From: Pseudomonas sp. 8AS
GTDB lineage: Bacteria; Pseudomonadota; Gammaproteobacteria; Pseudomonadales; Pseudomonadaceae
DNA: 64,000 bases
Assembly (NCBI RefSeq): GCF_902506505.1
Contig: NZ_LR733406.1
Location: 930,001-994,000 of the forward strand
Direction: 5' to 3'
The first letter of the stretch is position 1, and every line of letters begins with the position of its first letter. A model generated the notes under the pieces. It saw nothing but the letters and a program-made list of their open reading frames with translations. It did no database searches and was not told the origin of the DNA. Below, piece after piece: positions 49,505-57,852 of this stretch. A program made the translations under genes and the position numbers.

Positions 49505-51199
49505 ATGAAACTATGGGGGCTGGGGCTTGGGGCGGTGGCGCTGGCCTTGTGCTGGCCGCTGCATCTGTTTCCGATGCCCAATTTTATCGAGGAGCTGTTT
49601 GTCGGGCTGGCTGTGCTGGCCTTGCTGGCAGGCCTGTTCTGGTCGGCGCCCGGGATTTGCCTTTCGCCCTGGCTGCTGCTCTGGCTGGGCTATGGCCTGT
49701 TGCTGGCGCTTAATGGCGCATGGCATGCGGCAGCCTTCGTCTCGGGAGAGGTTGGCTACCTGGTGTTTTGGCTGAGCGGGTTGGCTGCGCTGTTGATCGG
49801 CGGCCAGGTGGATTGGGCCAGTGATAAGCCGGGGTTGCTGTTGGCGCGTATCCTGGCCGGCCTGGCTGTCGTGAGTGCTGTCGGCGGGGTGCTGCGTCAC
49901 TACAACCTGCTGTGGTCCGGCCTGGGCTGGCTGGTTCCCGATGTGCCATCCAATCGCATGATCGGCTTGGTTGGGCATGCCAACTTTTTTGCCTATGTCT
50001 CCTTGATGGGTATTTTTGCGCTGGCCTGGCTATTCGAGAGGCGGCGCATCGGCTTCGCCTGGCTGCTCTTGTTGGGGTTGTTGCTGCTTTATTGCATCGC
50101 TGCCTCGGGAGGGCGTTCGGTCCTTGTGGCTTGGGCTGCGGTGCTGGCTGTGGCGCTCTGGAGTGGGCGTGCCACTGCTGCTTGGCGTTTTATTGCGGTG
50201 ATCGCCGCCGGGTTGTTTGCCTATCTGCTGTTGCGCCCTGTCATGGGTGTCGTCGATGAGCTGTTGTCGGCTTATTTCGGTGGGGCACGTCTTGATCAGT
50301 CTCTTTTTGACATGGCTGGGCGTGGTCTGGATAGCTCCGGGCGGTTGCTGGAGTGGCGAGTGGCTTGGCAGTTGTTCTTGGATCACTGGCTGATGGGGGT
50401 GGGTGCGGGTAATTACGCGGGCGCCGCCTTTGTCAAGCATGTGGAGCTTGGCATCGCATCGCCGCCGGGGTTGTTTCTCCACTCGCACAACTCCGTGGTG
50501 CAGTTGTTGGTGGAGTTCGGCCTCTTGGGCGGCTTGTGGCTGCTGGTGATGGTCGCCATGGCTGTTCTTGGCCTATGGCATGCCTCGCGCCAGCGTGAGC
50601 GCATTCTGGCCGTGTCCATTCTGCTTGCATTTGCCATTTATGGGCTGTTCGAATTTCCCCTGTGGATGATGCCTTTCTTCATCTTGAATCTACTGCTGCT
50701 TGGAGTTCTTGGAGGGAGGGGCTGGGAGCTGAAGTTCCGCCTTGGGCGGCCTGTCGGGGTTGTCGTAGGGCTTCTGACTCTGGTTCTTGCTCTGATCTAT
50801 GTTCCGTATGTCGAGCGCTTCTATTGGTCGTTCAAGCAGTATCTCGTTCGTGAGAAGGTGGAGGCGGTTGAATATCAATTCATCAACGCCATGTCTGCCG
50901 ATCCTCTGCTGGAGCCTTACGCCTATTTCATTTATCTGGCGAATTTTGAGCTGTCACCGGCAACGCTCGATTTTGAGCGAGGGGTGCTGGAGCGGTTGCA
51001 GGCTTACAGGCCTAATCATCAGGTGCTGATACGCTTGGCCATCGTTTATGCGCTGCAGGGGGACAGTGAACGAGCGCAGAAGGTGATTCACGATATGCGC
51101 CTTTATTACGGCGGTCTTTATGATCAACAGCTCAAGGATGAGACAGCTGCTATCGCCAAGGGGTTCCCAGGCAAGGATCTTTCGCAGCTGTTGAAGTGA
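49505..51199 (+). CDS. PglL-type pilin O-oligosaccharyltransferase (Wzy_C family)
   Basis: This 564-residue inner-membrane protein has about 11-12 hydrophobic helices (residues 5 to about 430) and a soluble C-terminal region. The Wzy_C domain carries FLHSHNSVVQLLVEFGLLGG in the large periplasmic loop, with His326 and His328 as candidate catalytic residues. The C-terminal Wzy_C_2-like part (about 450-564) has TPR-like helices (ALQGDSERAQKVIHDM). It probably transfers a lipid-linked glycan to pilin. ATG 49505; the frame open to 49418 is rejected. It is divergent from pilA and shares its promoter region. Confidence 0.85.
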   Translation: MKLWGLGLGAVALALCWPLHLFPMPNFIEELFVGLAVLALLAGLFWSAPGICLSPWLLLWLGYGLLLALNGAWHAAAFVSGEVGYLVFWLSGLAALLIGGQVDWASDKPGLLLARILAGLAVVSAVGGVLRHYNLLWSGLGWLVPDVPSNRMIGLVGHANFFAYVSLMGIFALAWLFERRRIGFAWLLLLGLLLLYCIAASGGRSVLVAWAAVLAVALWSGRATAAWRFIAVIAAGLFAYLLLRPVMGVVDELLSAYFGGARLDQSLFDMAGRGLDSSGRLLEWRVAWQLFLDHWLMGVGAGNYAGAAFVKHVELGIASPPGLFLHSHNSVVQLLVEFGLLGGLWLLVMVAMAVLGLWHASRQRERILAVSILLAFAIYGLFEFPLWMMPFFILNLLLLGVLGGRGWELKFRLGRPVGVVVGLLTLVLALIYVPYVERFYWSFKQYLVREKVEAVEYQFINAMSADPLLEPYAYFIYLANFELSPATLDFERGVLERLQAYRPNHQVLIRLAIVYALQGDSERAQKVIHDMRLYYGGLYDQQLKDETAAIAKGFPGKDLSQLLK

Positions 51200-51233
51200 A
51201 TATGGAATAAATGCTAGTTTTTCAAAGGGTTCC

Positions 51234-51309
51234 GCCGGTGTAGCTCAGTTGGTAGAGCAGCGCACTCGTAACGCGAAGGTCGCAGGTTCGATTCCTGTCT
51301 CCGGCACCA
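51234..51309 (+). tRNA. tRNA-Thr (CGT)
   Basis: This 76-nt tRNA has anticodon CGT in ACTCGTAAC and encoded CCA. Acceptor GCCGGTG (51234-51240) pairs with C-T-CCGGC (51299-51305) with one T-T mismatch. It lies 34 bp after the glycosyltransferase gene. In P. aeruginosa a tRNA-Thr also sits beside the pilin locus and marks one edge of pilin allele exchange (recalled). Confidence 0.95.
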
Positions 51310-51350
51310 CATATGAAAAAGCCCGCCAATTGGCGTAATGCTGTTCACTT

Positions 51351-51394
51351 AAGAAAAACGCCGCGACTCCCATTGGGGGCGCGGCGTTTTTCTT
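51351..51394. terminator. Terminator-like hairpin inside the 208-bp element
   Basis: AAGAAAAACGCCGCG (51351-51365) pairs perfectly with CGCGGCGTTTTTCTT (51380-51394), with a GC-rich loop that can pair further. A/T runs on both sides make it a bidirectional terminator candidate. Confidence 0.75.
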
Positions 51395-51464
51395 GGTCTG
51401 CTTTCTAGCTTTTGTGGGTCAATTTTTCAGCGCCGGCCCTCTCGGCATGGCTGAAAAACACAAA

Positions 51465-51496
51465 AAACCCGCTGCCAGATGACTGGCAGCGGGTTT
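51465..51496. terminator. Second terminator-like hairpin inside the 208-bp element
   Basis: AAACCCGCTGCCAG (51465-51478), loop ATGA, CTGGCAGCGGGTTT (51483-51496): 14-bp perfect stem with an A-run to its left, so best for minus-strand (nadC) transcripts. Confidence 0.75.
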
Positions 51497-51573
51497 CTGG
51501 AGTGTCCCGTCAAGCCTCAGATGCTTAAGTGAACAGCATTACCGCAAGCGGGGCTTTTTTGTGGCTGGTGCTT

Positions 51574-52422
51574 TTACAGGCTCAGTCGCATCGACAGGTC
51601 GATGGCCTTGATGTCCTTGGTCAGGCTGCCGATGGAGATATAGTCGACGCCGGTTTCGGCGATGGTGCGCAGGGTGCTTTCGTTGATGCCGCCGGAGGCT
51701 TCCAGCTTGGCGCGGCCGGCGGTGAGGCTGACGGCGGTGCGCATGTCGCCCAGGCTCAGTTCATCCAGCATGATGATGTTGGCCCCGGCATCCAGGGCTT
51801 GCTGCAGCTCCGCCAGGCTTTCCACCTCGACTTCCACCGGCTTGCCGGGGGCGATCTGTCGGGCGCTGGCAATGGCTTGGGCAATGCCGCCGCAGGCGGC
51901 GATGTGGTTTTCCTTGATCAGGAAGGCGTCGTACAGGCCGATGCGGTGGTTGTGGCAGCCGCCGCAGGTGACGGCGTACTTCTGCGCCAGGCGCAGGCCG
52001 GGCAGGGTCTTGCGGGTGTCGAGCAGTTTGACGGCGGTGCCGCGGACCATATCGGCGAAGTGCTGGCTGCGGGTGGCGACGGCGGACAGGCTTTGCAGGA
52101 AGTTCAGTGCACTGCGTTCGCCGCTGAGCAGGGCGCGGGCCGGGCCTTCCAGATGGAACAGCGCTTGATTGGCGCTGGCACGCTCGCCGTCGGCGACCTG
52201 CCAGCGCACGCTCACGCGCGAATCCAGTTGGCGGAACACTTCGTCGACCCAGGCGGTGCCAGCGATCACCGCGCTCTCGCGGGTGATGATGGTGGCGCGG
52301 GCCTGGCGTTCGGCGGGAATGAGCTGGGCGGTAATGTCGCCACTGCCGATGTCTTCGTGCAGGGCGCAACGGACATTGGCCTGGATCTCGGCGCCGAGTT
52401 CGGCAAGGGTAAGGTTGGGCAT
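51574..52422 (-). CDS. nadC: Nicotinate-nucleotide pyrophosphorylase (quinolinate PRTase)
   Basis: This 282-residue enzyme makes nicotinate mononucleotide from quinolinate and PRPP in NAD synthesis. [14 protein letters not shown] at the N-terminus, [18 protein letters not shown] and [12 protein letters not shown] in the middle, and [20 protein letters not shown] and [11 protein letters not shown] near the C-terminus are all standard. ATG 52420-52422. The 208-bp element and its hairpins lie downstream. Confidence 0.97.
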   Translation of the reverse strand: MPNLTLAELGAEIQANVRCALHEDIGSGDITAQLIPAERQARATIITRESAVIAGTAWVDEVFRQLDSRVSVRWQVADGERASANQALFHLEGPARALLSGERSALNFLQSLSAVATRSQHFADMVRGTAVKLLDTRKTLPGLRLAQKYAVTCGGCHNHRIGLYDAFLIKENHIAACGGIAQAIASARQIAPGKPVEVEVESLAELQQALDAGANIIMLDELSLGDMRTAVSLTAGRAKLEASGGINESTLRTIAETGVDYISIGSLTKDIKAIDLSMRLSL

Positions 52423-52603
52423 GGCTGCCTCCGCTGTCGGATGGCGCGATTATAGAGATAGCCGGCGGCTGGTGCAGGTGGGTGGCGGGGAATCTGTGCT
52501 CTTTCTGCTAGACCGATAAGGTGTGGCACTCGACAGTTGCCGACCGTTCGTAGGCTTGTCTTGTGCGGGCTGTGATCTGGGTCATGTCCGGAACGAGTGT
52601 GAT

Positions 52604-52632
52604 TTGGTCATTCTGCATCCCTGCTTGATAAT
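52604..52632 (+). promoter_or_regulatory. Candidate promoter for the second DUF1631 gene
   Basis: TTGGTC (52604-52609), 17-nt spacer, GATAAT (52627-52632), in the 311-bp gap between nadC and the DUF1631 gene (52423-52733). Apart from this and an AT-rich patch at 52625-52655, I see nothing else in the gap. Confidence 0.4.
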
Positions 52633-52733
52633 GAAACTTGCCATAATTTTTTGACGCCATGCATTTGGCGATTCAGCGCCCCCCCGTTGATTGTTTGCAG
52701 GCCGCCCGAGCTGGCTCCTGCGGGAGACTCGTA

Positions 52734-55052
52734 ATGCAGACCGACGCGAAAGTGGTGCACCTGAACAGGGTCGCCCCTGAGCATTCGCCAACTACGCAGG
52801 CAGGAAGGCTTCCCGTGGCCCTTATCCAGGTGCGCGACAAGGCTGCTCTGCAGCTCAAGCAGGCGCTGCAGGCGTTGTTCGACAATGCCGACGACACACT
52901 CTTCGACATGGCCGATCGGGCGGCGAGCAATGCCGAACAGAATGCCTTCTTCGAAGCGATGCGCGATTTGCGTCTCAAGCGCAAGACGATCGAGCGGAGC
53001 TTCCTGCAGAAGGTCTTCGAGAGCTTCGCGGTCGTCAGTCAGTACCAGGTAGGCCAGGCCCCGCAGTTGGGTGGCGTGTCCTTCGAGAGTCTGTCGCTGG
53101 TACAGGACGATGTGCTGGAGGAGGCGGTTGCCCTGGATGCCATGGTGGCGCGGGTGATCAGCCGCGACGGGGTGGCGCTGGGCCACCTGACCACCCGCTG
53201 CAATGCCATCGTCAGCCAGAAGCTCGATGACAAGAGCAATCCGCTGGGCCCGCGCGTGCTCTGCGAGCAGTTCATGGCCGCCTGTGCCGGGCTCGGGGTG
53301 GAAATTCGCGTCAAGCTGATCGTGCTCAAGCTCTTCGAGAAGTATGTGCTGGCCGATCTCGACCAGCTGTATGCCGCGGCCAACCAGCAGCTGGTCGAGG
53401 CCGGCGTGCTGCCGGAGCTGAAGTCCGCACTGCCGGCCCGACGCAACGCCCCGGGCCGCGAGGCGCCGGGCAACCGGGCCGCCCGGGAGACGGCTGCGGC
53501 GAGTGATGGCGGCGCCGCTTTCGCCGATGAGGGCGTGCAGGAGGTCTTCGGCGCGCTGCAGGAACTGCTTTCTCACGTACGCGGGACCGCGGCCGTGCCG
53601 CGTCGTGCGGTGCCGGCCGATGCGCTGCCGATTTCCAGCAACGATCTGATGCGCCTGCTCTCGCATATGCAGCAGCGCCTGCCGGCCGATGGGGCGCCGG
53701 CCGCCGATGACTTCGACCTGCGCAACCAGCTGGAGCTGTTGCTGACCCGCGCCAGCGCCAAGAGCGGCAAGGCGCGCGTGGTCGGCGAGGTCGATGAGGA
53801 TGTGATCAACCTGGTGTCCATGCTGTTCGAGTTCATCCTGGACGACCGCACCCTGCCGGATTCGCTCAAGGCGCTGATCGGCCGCCTGCAGATCCCGATG
53901 CTCAAGGTCGCGGTGCTGGACAAGACCTTCTTCAGCCGTGGCAGCCACCCGGCCAGGCGCCTGCTCAACGAGATCGCCTCGGCGGCGCTGGGCTGGAGCA
54001 CCCAGGACGATGCCCGGCGCGACAGCCTGTTCCAGCGCATCGAGCAGGTGGTCCAGCGCCTGCTCAATGACTTCACCGACGATCCGAGCATTTTCGCCGA
54101 CCTGCTCGCCGAGTTCCTCGCCTTCACCGGCGATGAGCGGCGCCGCAGCGAGCTGCTCGAACAGCGCACCCGCGATGCCGAGGAGGGCCGGGCCAAGGCC
54201 GAGCTGGCGCGCCAGCAGGTTGAGCAGGCGCTGAATGCCCGCCTGCTGGGCAAGACCCTGCCCGAAGTGGTGGTGCTCCTGCTGCAGCAAGGCTGGAGCA
54301 AGGTGCTGCAGCTGAGCTGCCTGAAGCACGGTGCCGAGTCTGCCGAGTGGCAGGCGGCGCTGGCAGTGATGGATGACCTGGTCTGGAGCGTCGAGCCGCA
54401 CGAGGAGCCGGAAGACCGCCAGCGTCTGCTGGAGCTGGTGCCGAACCTGCTCAAGGCCCTGCGCGAGGGGTTGGCCGGGGCGGCGATCGATCCGTTCGTC
54501 ACCAGTGAGTTCTTCAGTCAGCTGGAGTCCGTGCATGTGCAGGCCTTCCAGCGCTTCACGCGCGCGCCTGTCGAGCCCGAAGCGCTTGCGATGCCTCTGG
54601 CTGAAGAGGCTGGGGATGAGCTGCCGGACGATCTCGATGCCTTGCTCGAGTTGCCGGCTGCGGAGCCCGAGCCGGCGCTGCCGGCCATGGTCGAGGTGGT
54701 CGAGGAGATCATCCTGCTGGCCCCGGGCGAGCAGCGCGAACGCGAGCCCGAGATCAATCTGCCCGATGACGACGAAACCCTGCAGCAGGTCGACAGCCTG
54801 CGCGTCGGCAGCTGGGTGGAGATCATGGAAGACGAGGAGCACAAGCTGCGCTGCAAGCTGGCGGCCATCATCAAGCCGACCGGCAAGTACATCTTCGTCA
54901 ACCGCACCGGCATGAAGGTGCTGGAGAAGACGCGCATGGGCCTGGCCGTGGAGTTCCGCCGCGCGGCGATCCGCATGCTGGACGATGCCCTGCTGTTCGA
55001 CCGGGCCCTGGAGTCGGTGATCGGCAACCTGCGCAAGCTCAAGGGCGCCTGA
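52734..55052 (+). CDS. DUF1631 domain protein (copy 2)
   Basis: This 772-residue soluble protein is a paralogue of the protein at 36475-38844. Shared blocks include DDTLFDMADRAASN, FFEAMRDLRLKRKTIERSF, SNPLGPRVLCEQF, LYAAANQQLVEAGVLPELK and FILDDRTLPDSLKALIGRLQ. The linker is shorter. An acidic stretch (about 600-675) precedes the C-terminal beta-domain (GSWVEIMEDEEHKLRCKLA, then GKYIFVNRTGMKVLE). ATG 52734 with GGGAG upstream; the open frame to 52659 is rejected. No PilZ gene accompanies this copy, and a perfect terminator follows. Function unknown. Confidence 0.85.
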   Translation: MQTDAKVVHLNRVAPEHSPTTQAGRLPVALIQVRDKAALQLKQALQALFDNADDTLFDMADRAASNAEQNAFFEAMRDLRLKRKTIERSFLQKVFESFAVVSQYQVGQAPQLGGVSFESLSLVQDDVLEEAVALDAMVARVISRDGVALGHLTTRCNAIVSQKLDDKSNPLGPRVLCEQFMAACAGLGVEIRVKLIVLKLFEKYVLADLDQLYAAANQQLVEAGVLPELKSALPARRNAPGREAPGNRAARETAAASDGGAAFADEGVQEVFGALQELLSHVRGTAAVPRRAVPADALPISSNDLMRLLSHMQQRLPADGAPAADDFDLRNQLELLLTRASAKSGKARVVGEVDEDVINLVSMLFEFILDDRTLPDSLKALIGRLQIPMLKVAVLDKTFFSRGSHPARRLLNEIASAALGWSTQDDARRDSLFQRIEQVVQRLLNDFTDDPSIFADLLAEFLAFTGDERRRSELLEQRTRDAEEGRAKAELARQQVEQALNARLLGKTLPEVVVLLLQQGWSKVLQLSCLKHGAESAEWQAALAVMDDLVWSVEPHEEPEDRQRLLELVPNLLKALREGLAGAAIDPFVTSEFFSQLESVHVQAFQRFTRAPVEPEALAMPLAEEAGDELPDDLDALLELPAAEPEPALPAMVEVVEEIILLAPGEQREREPEINLPDDDETLQQVDSLRVGSWVEIMEDEEHKLRCKLAAIIKPTGKYIFVNRTGMKVLEKTRMGLAVEFRRAAIRMLDDALLFDRALESVIGNLRKLKGA

Positions 55053-55066
55053 CCTTCAGCGTGGCC

Positions 55067-55096
55067 GAAAACGCCCGACTCGTGTCGGGCGTTTTC
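55067..55096. terminator. Terminator after DUF1631 copy 2
   Basis: GAAAACGCCCGAC (55067-55079), loop TCGT, GTCGGGCGTTTTC (55084-55096): perfect 13-bp stem, with A-run and T-run allowing use from both sides. Confidence 0.9.
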
Positions 55097-55153
55097 ATTT
55101 GTGCACTGGCGGTGGCGGGCGTGCCGGACGGGAGGCAGGTTTCGTGGCGCCGG

Positions 55154-56437
55154 TTAGCGCAAGCGCTGCAGCAGCGCCGGGGTCGGGTAGCCGTCGGCCG
55201 GCAGGCCCTGGCTCTGCTGGAAGGCGCGAATCGCCTTGCGCGTGTTGGCGCCGATGATGCCGTCCGTCGGGCCCGGGCTGTAGCCCTTGGCCGCCAGACC
55301 CTCCTGCAGCTGCATGCGCTCGCTGCGGCCCAGCGGGCGGTCGCTGCTCGGCCAGTCGGCGAGGATCTGCCCGCCGCCGTTGAAGCGCTGGCCGAGCAGG
55401 GCCACGGCCAGGGCATAGGACGAGGAGTTGTTGTACCTGAGGATGGCGCGGAAGTTCTCCAGCACCAGGAAGGCCGGGCCGCGGTGGCCGGCGGGCAGCA
55501 ACAGGTAGGCCTGGGCGTCGGGGCGCACCGCCACGGCGGGCACCTTGGCGCCACGTTCGATCCAGGCGCTCACCGGCATGCGCACGGCTTCGTCGGCCAG
55601 GGCATAGTCGAAGCCGCTGGGCAGGGCGACTTCCATGCCCCAGGGCTGGCCGAACTGCCAGCCGGAGGCCTGCAGGTAGTGGGCGGCGGAGGCCAGGGCA
55701 TCGGCGCTGGAGTTCCAGATGTCGCGGCGCCCGTCGCCGTCGAAGTCCACCGCATGGGTCAGGTAGGTGGTGGGGATGAACTGGGTCTGGCCCATGGCCC
55801 CGGCCCAGGAGCCGAGCATGCGCCCGGGCTGGATATCGCCGCTCTGCAGGATCTGCAGGGCCGCCAGCAGCTGCTCCTCGGCGAACTGCGGGCGACGTCC
55901 CTCGTAGGCCAGGGTGGCCAGCGAGCGGATCACCGACTGCTCGCCCATAAACTGGCCGAAGCTGCTTTCCATGCCCCAGATCGCCACCAGGGTCTCGCGA
56001 TCGACGCCGTAGCGCTGCTCGATGGCGGCCAGGGTGTCGGCGTGTTCGGCGAGCAGGGCCTGGCCCTTGCGCAGGCGGATCGGCGAGGTGGCGCCTTCGA
56101 TGTATTCCCACACCGGGCGGGTGAATTCGGGCTGGCTGCGGTCGGCTTTGACCACGCTCATGTCGGGGCTTATGCCGCTGAAGGCCTGGTCGAACAGCTC
56201 GGCCTGGATGCCGGCACGTAGGGCCTTGTCGCGAAAACTCTGCTGCCAGTCGGCAAAGCTGATCGCCGGAGTCGGCTCTACTGCCGTGGCGAGCGGCGCG
56301 GCGGGGGCGCTCGCAACCTTGCTGGCCGGGCTGGCTAGCGGTGTCTGGCTGGCCTGGGGCGGGGTTTCGGCGCAGGCGCCGAGGAGGGTGGCGGCGATGA
56401 GCAGGGCGTACCGGCGGCCATTGGCGACATGGGGCAT
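55154..56437 (-). CDS. MltB-type lytic murein transglycosylase with peptidoglycan-binding domain
   Basis: This 427-residue lipoprotein cleaves peptidoglycan glycan strands to form 1,6-anhydro ends. Lipobox LLGAC with Cys22. SLT_2 domain (about 58-350) with catalytic Glu157 in WGMESSFGQF and MGQTQFIPTTYL. A C-terminal PG_binding_1 domain (about 365-427: GRSERMQLQEGLAAKGYSPG) marks it as SltB3-like (PA3992-like) rather than plain MltB. ATG 56435-56437. A parallel frame from 56465 is a shadow. It follows the arfA stop on the same strand. Confidence 0.92.
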   Translation of the reverse strand: MPHVANGRRYALLIAATLLGACAETPPQASQTPLASPASKVASAPAAPLATAVEPTPAISFADWQQSFRDKALRAGIQAELFDQAFSGISPDMSVVKADRSQPEFTRPVWEYIEGATSPIRLRKGQALLAEHADTLAAIEQRYGVDRETLVAIWGMESSFGQFMGEQSVIRSLATLAYEGRRPQFAEEQLLAALQILQSGDIQPGRMLGSWAGAMGQTQFIPTTYLTHAVDFDGDGRRDIWNSSADALASAAHYLQASGWQFGQPWGMEVALPSGFDYALADEAVRMPVSAWIERGAKVPAVAVRPDAQAYLLLPAGHRGPAFLVLENFRAILRYNNSSSYALAVALLGQRFNGGGQILADWPSSDRPLGRSERMQLQEGLAAKGYSPGPTDGIIGANTRKAIRAFQQSQGLPADGYPTPALLQRLR

Positions 56438-56482
56438 TGCGCGAATCTCGGGTCTTGGCGAACAAGGCGCGACCTTAACATT

Positions 56483-56638
56483 TCACGCCGCCATAAAGCA
56501 CGAAGCCTCCCAGTTTTGCTGGGAGGCTTCGCGGCGGTAGCTGCCTTTGCCTTTCTTCGCCTGTTCCTGGCGGCAGCGGAACAGGGGTTGGGCGACTAGG
56601 GATTTGGCCTTGTTCGGCCGCTTGGCATTCTTGGCCAT
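56483..56638 (-). CDS. arfA: ArfA, alternative ribosome-rescue factor A
   Basis: This 51-residue protein frees ribosomes stalled on mRNAs lacking a stop codon, recruiting RF2, as a backup for tmRNA. Signature residues: AQPLFRCRQEQAKKGKGSY, then NWEASCF. It is too short for most gene callers and lies within a longer meaningless frame to 57694. ATG 56638. A perfect 13-bp hairpin (56501-56531) lies inside the 3' coding part, as in E. coli arfA, where it makes truncated mRNA so that tmRNA normally destroys the product. Confidence 0.92.
   Translation of the reverse strand: MAKNAKRPNKAKSLVAQPLFRCRQEQAKKGKGSYRREASQQNWEASCFMAA
56501..56531 (-). promoter_or_regulatory. Hairpin within the arfA coding sequence
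   Basis: CGAAGCCTCCCAG (56501-56513), 5-nt loop, CTGGGAGGCTTCG (56519-56531). It lies before the stop codon. Cleavage or termination here would leave a nonstop arfA mRNA, the basis of ArfA control by tmRNA in E. coli. Confidence 0.85.
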
Positions 56639-56745
56639 GGCATGTCCTCGTTGAGGCTCGCGGGATGCGAGCGCGCGGAGGATGCGCCGTTGGTCAAAAA
56701 ATGTCCAGTAGGTGACTGATGTTGCGTGGTAGAGAAAGGCCCGGC

Positions 56746-57780
56746 TTATTCGCTGAGCGGCAGGCGCTGGCCGGCCATCAGCAGCACCAGGCGGCCCAGG
56801 CTGCTCCAGGCGTCGCCGGGGGCCTGGCCCTTGACCTGGGCGTCGATGCGCTGGGCGTCGATCAGCAGCTGGTTCCAGCGCGCCGCGGAGTCGCGTTGCA
56901 GGGCCTTGCTGACCAGCGGTCGGCGCTTGTCCCAGATCGGCGGGCGGGCGGCGGCGAAGGCCTTGTCCTGGGGCACGCCCTGGCCGATCTGCTGGGCCAG
57001 GCCGGCCAGCTGGCGCAGTTCGCGGGCCAGCATCACCAGGATGAACAGCGCCTCCTGGCCTTCGCCGCGCAGGCCTTCGAGCATGCGCAGGGCATGGGCC
57101 GCATCGCCGCCGAGCACCGCCTCGATCAGGCCGAACACGTCGTAGCGGGCGCTGTCGGCCACCGCGGCCTGCACGGTGGCGATGTCGATCTGGTTGCCCT
57201 CGGCGAGCAGCTTGAGTTTCTCGATTTCCTGGGCGGCGGCCAGCAGGTTGCCTTCCACCCGCGCGGCGATCAGCTCCAGGGCTTCCTGGCTGGCGGTCAT
57301 GCCGGCCTGGGCCAGGCGCTGGCGAATCCACTGCGGCAGTTGGCTGGCCTCGACCGGCCAGATCTGCAGGAACTGGCTGTGCGGGCCTTCGATCAGGGCC
57401 TTGGCCCACTTGGTCTTCTGCGTGCTGCCGTCGAGCTTGGGCAGGCTGATCAGCAGCAGGGTGTCTTCCGGCGGGCGGCCGAGGTATTCGAGGATGGCGG
57501 CGGTGCCCTTGTCGCCGGGCTTGCCGTTGGCGATGCGCAGCTCGATCACGCGCTTCTCGGCGAACAGCGACAGGCTGGCGCCGGCTTCGTAGAGCAGGCC
57601 CCAGTCGAAGTTGGCTTCGGCGTGGAACACCTCGCGCTCGCTGAAACCCTGGGTGCGGGTGGCGGCGCGGATGGCGTCGGCCGCTTCCTGGCACAGCAGC
57701 GGTTCGTCGCCGCTGATCACGTAGACCGGGGCGAGGCTGCCTTGCAGGTGTTTGCCGAGTTGGGCGGGATTCAGTTTCAT
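56746..57780 (-). CDS. holA: DNA polymerase III delta subunit
   Basis: This 344-residue clamp-loader subunit opens the beta clamp. The N-terminal AAA-like domain contains YVISGDEPLLCQEAADAIR and VFHAEANFDWGLLYE. The helical middle and C-terminal domains follow, with the collar region (about 215-340). Length fits the family. ATG 57778-57780. Third gene of leuS-lptE-holA, as in E. coli. Confidence 0.95.
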   Translation of the reverse strand: MKLNPAQLGKHLQGSLAPVYVISGDEPLLCQEAADAIRAATRTQGFSEREVFHAEANFDWGLLYEAGASLSLFAEKRVIELRIANGKPGDKGTAAILEYLGRPPEDTLLLISLPKLDGSTQKTKWAKALIEGPHSQFLQIWPVEASQLPQWIRQRLAQAGMTASQEALELIAARVEGNLLAAAQEIEKLKLLAEGNQIDIATVQAAVADSARYDVFGLIEAVLGGDAAHALRMLEGLRGEGQEALFILVMLARELRQLAGLAQQIGQGVPQDKAFAAARPPIWDKRRPLVSKALQRDSAARWNQLLIDAQRIDAQVKGQAPGDAWSSLGRLVLLMAGQRLPLSE

Positions 57781-57852
57781 CGAAAGCCGAGTTTCATCGC
57801 GGGTCGGGCTTCATCACTTGCGACAAGGGCCGGTTACCCGGCCCTTGTCTGC

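Larger units (their letters stand above)
51335..51542. mobile_element. 208-bp hairpin-rich element with 19-bp terminal inverted repeats (MITE-like)
   Basis: GTAATGCTGTTCACTTAAG (51335-51353) and its exact reverse complement (51524-51542) bound a 208-bp element with no coding capacity. Inside are three hairpins: 51351-51394 (15-bp perfect stem), 51423-51458 (9-bp stem TTTTTCAGC/GCTGAAAAA) and 51465-51496 (14-bp perfect stem, 4-nt loop). Left flank 51316-51334 is the left arm and loop of a terminator (AAAAAGCCCGCCAATTGGC), and right flank 51543-51560 carries a matching-type GCGGGGCTTTTTT. It therefore looks inserted in the tRNA-Thr terminator. No target duplication could be seen. The ends resemble IS ends; the IS family is not identified. 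Confidence 0.75.

Noticed and set aside
51316..51560. Target-site duplication around the 208-bp element
   Set aside because: The bases next to the two ends (ending GGC on the left, starting CGC on the right) do not form a convincing direct repeat.
52608..54842. 744-codon open frame opposite DUF1631 copy 2
   Set aside because: Antisense shadow; the plus-strand protein shares blocks with its paralogue, which fixes the coding strand.
56483..57694. 403-codon frame covering arfA and part of holA
   Set aside because: Only the last 51 codons are a real gene (arfA); the rest is an alternative frame of holA.
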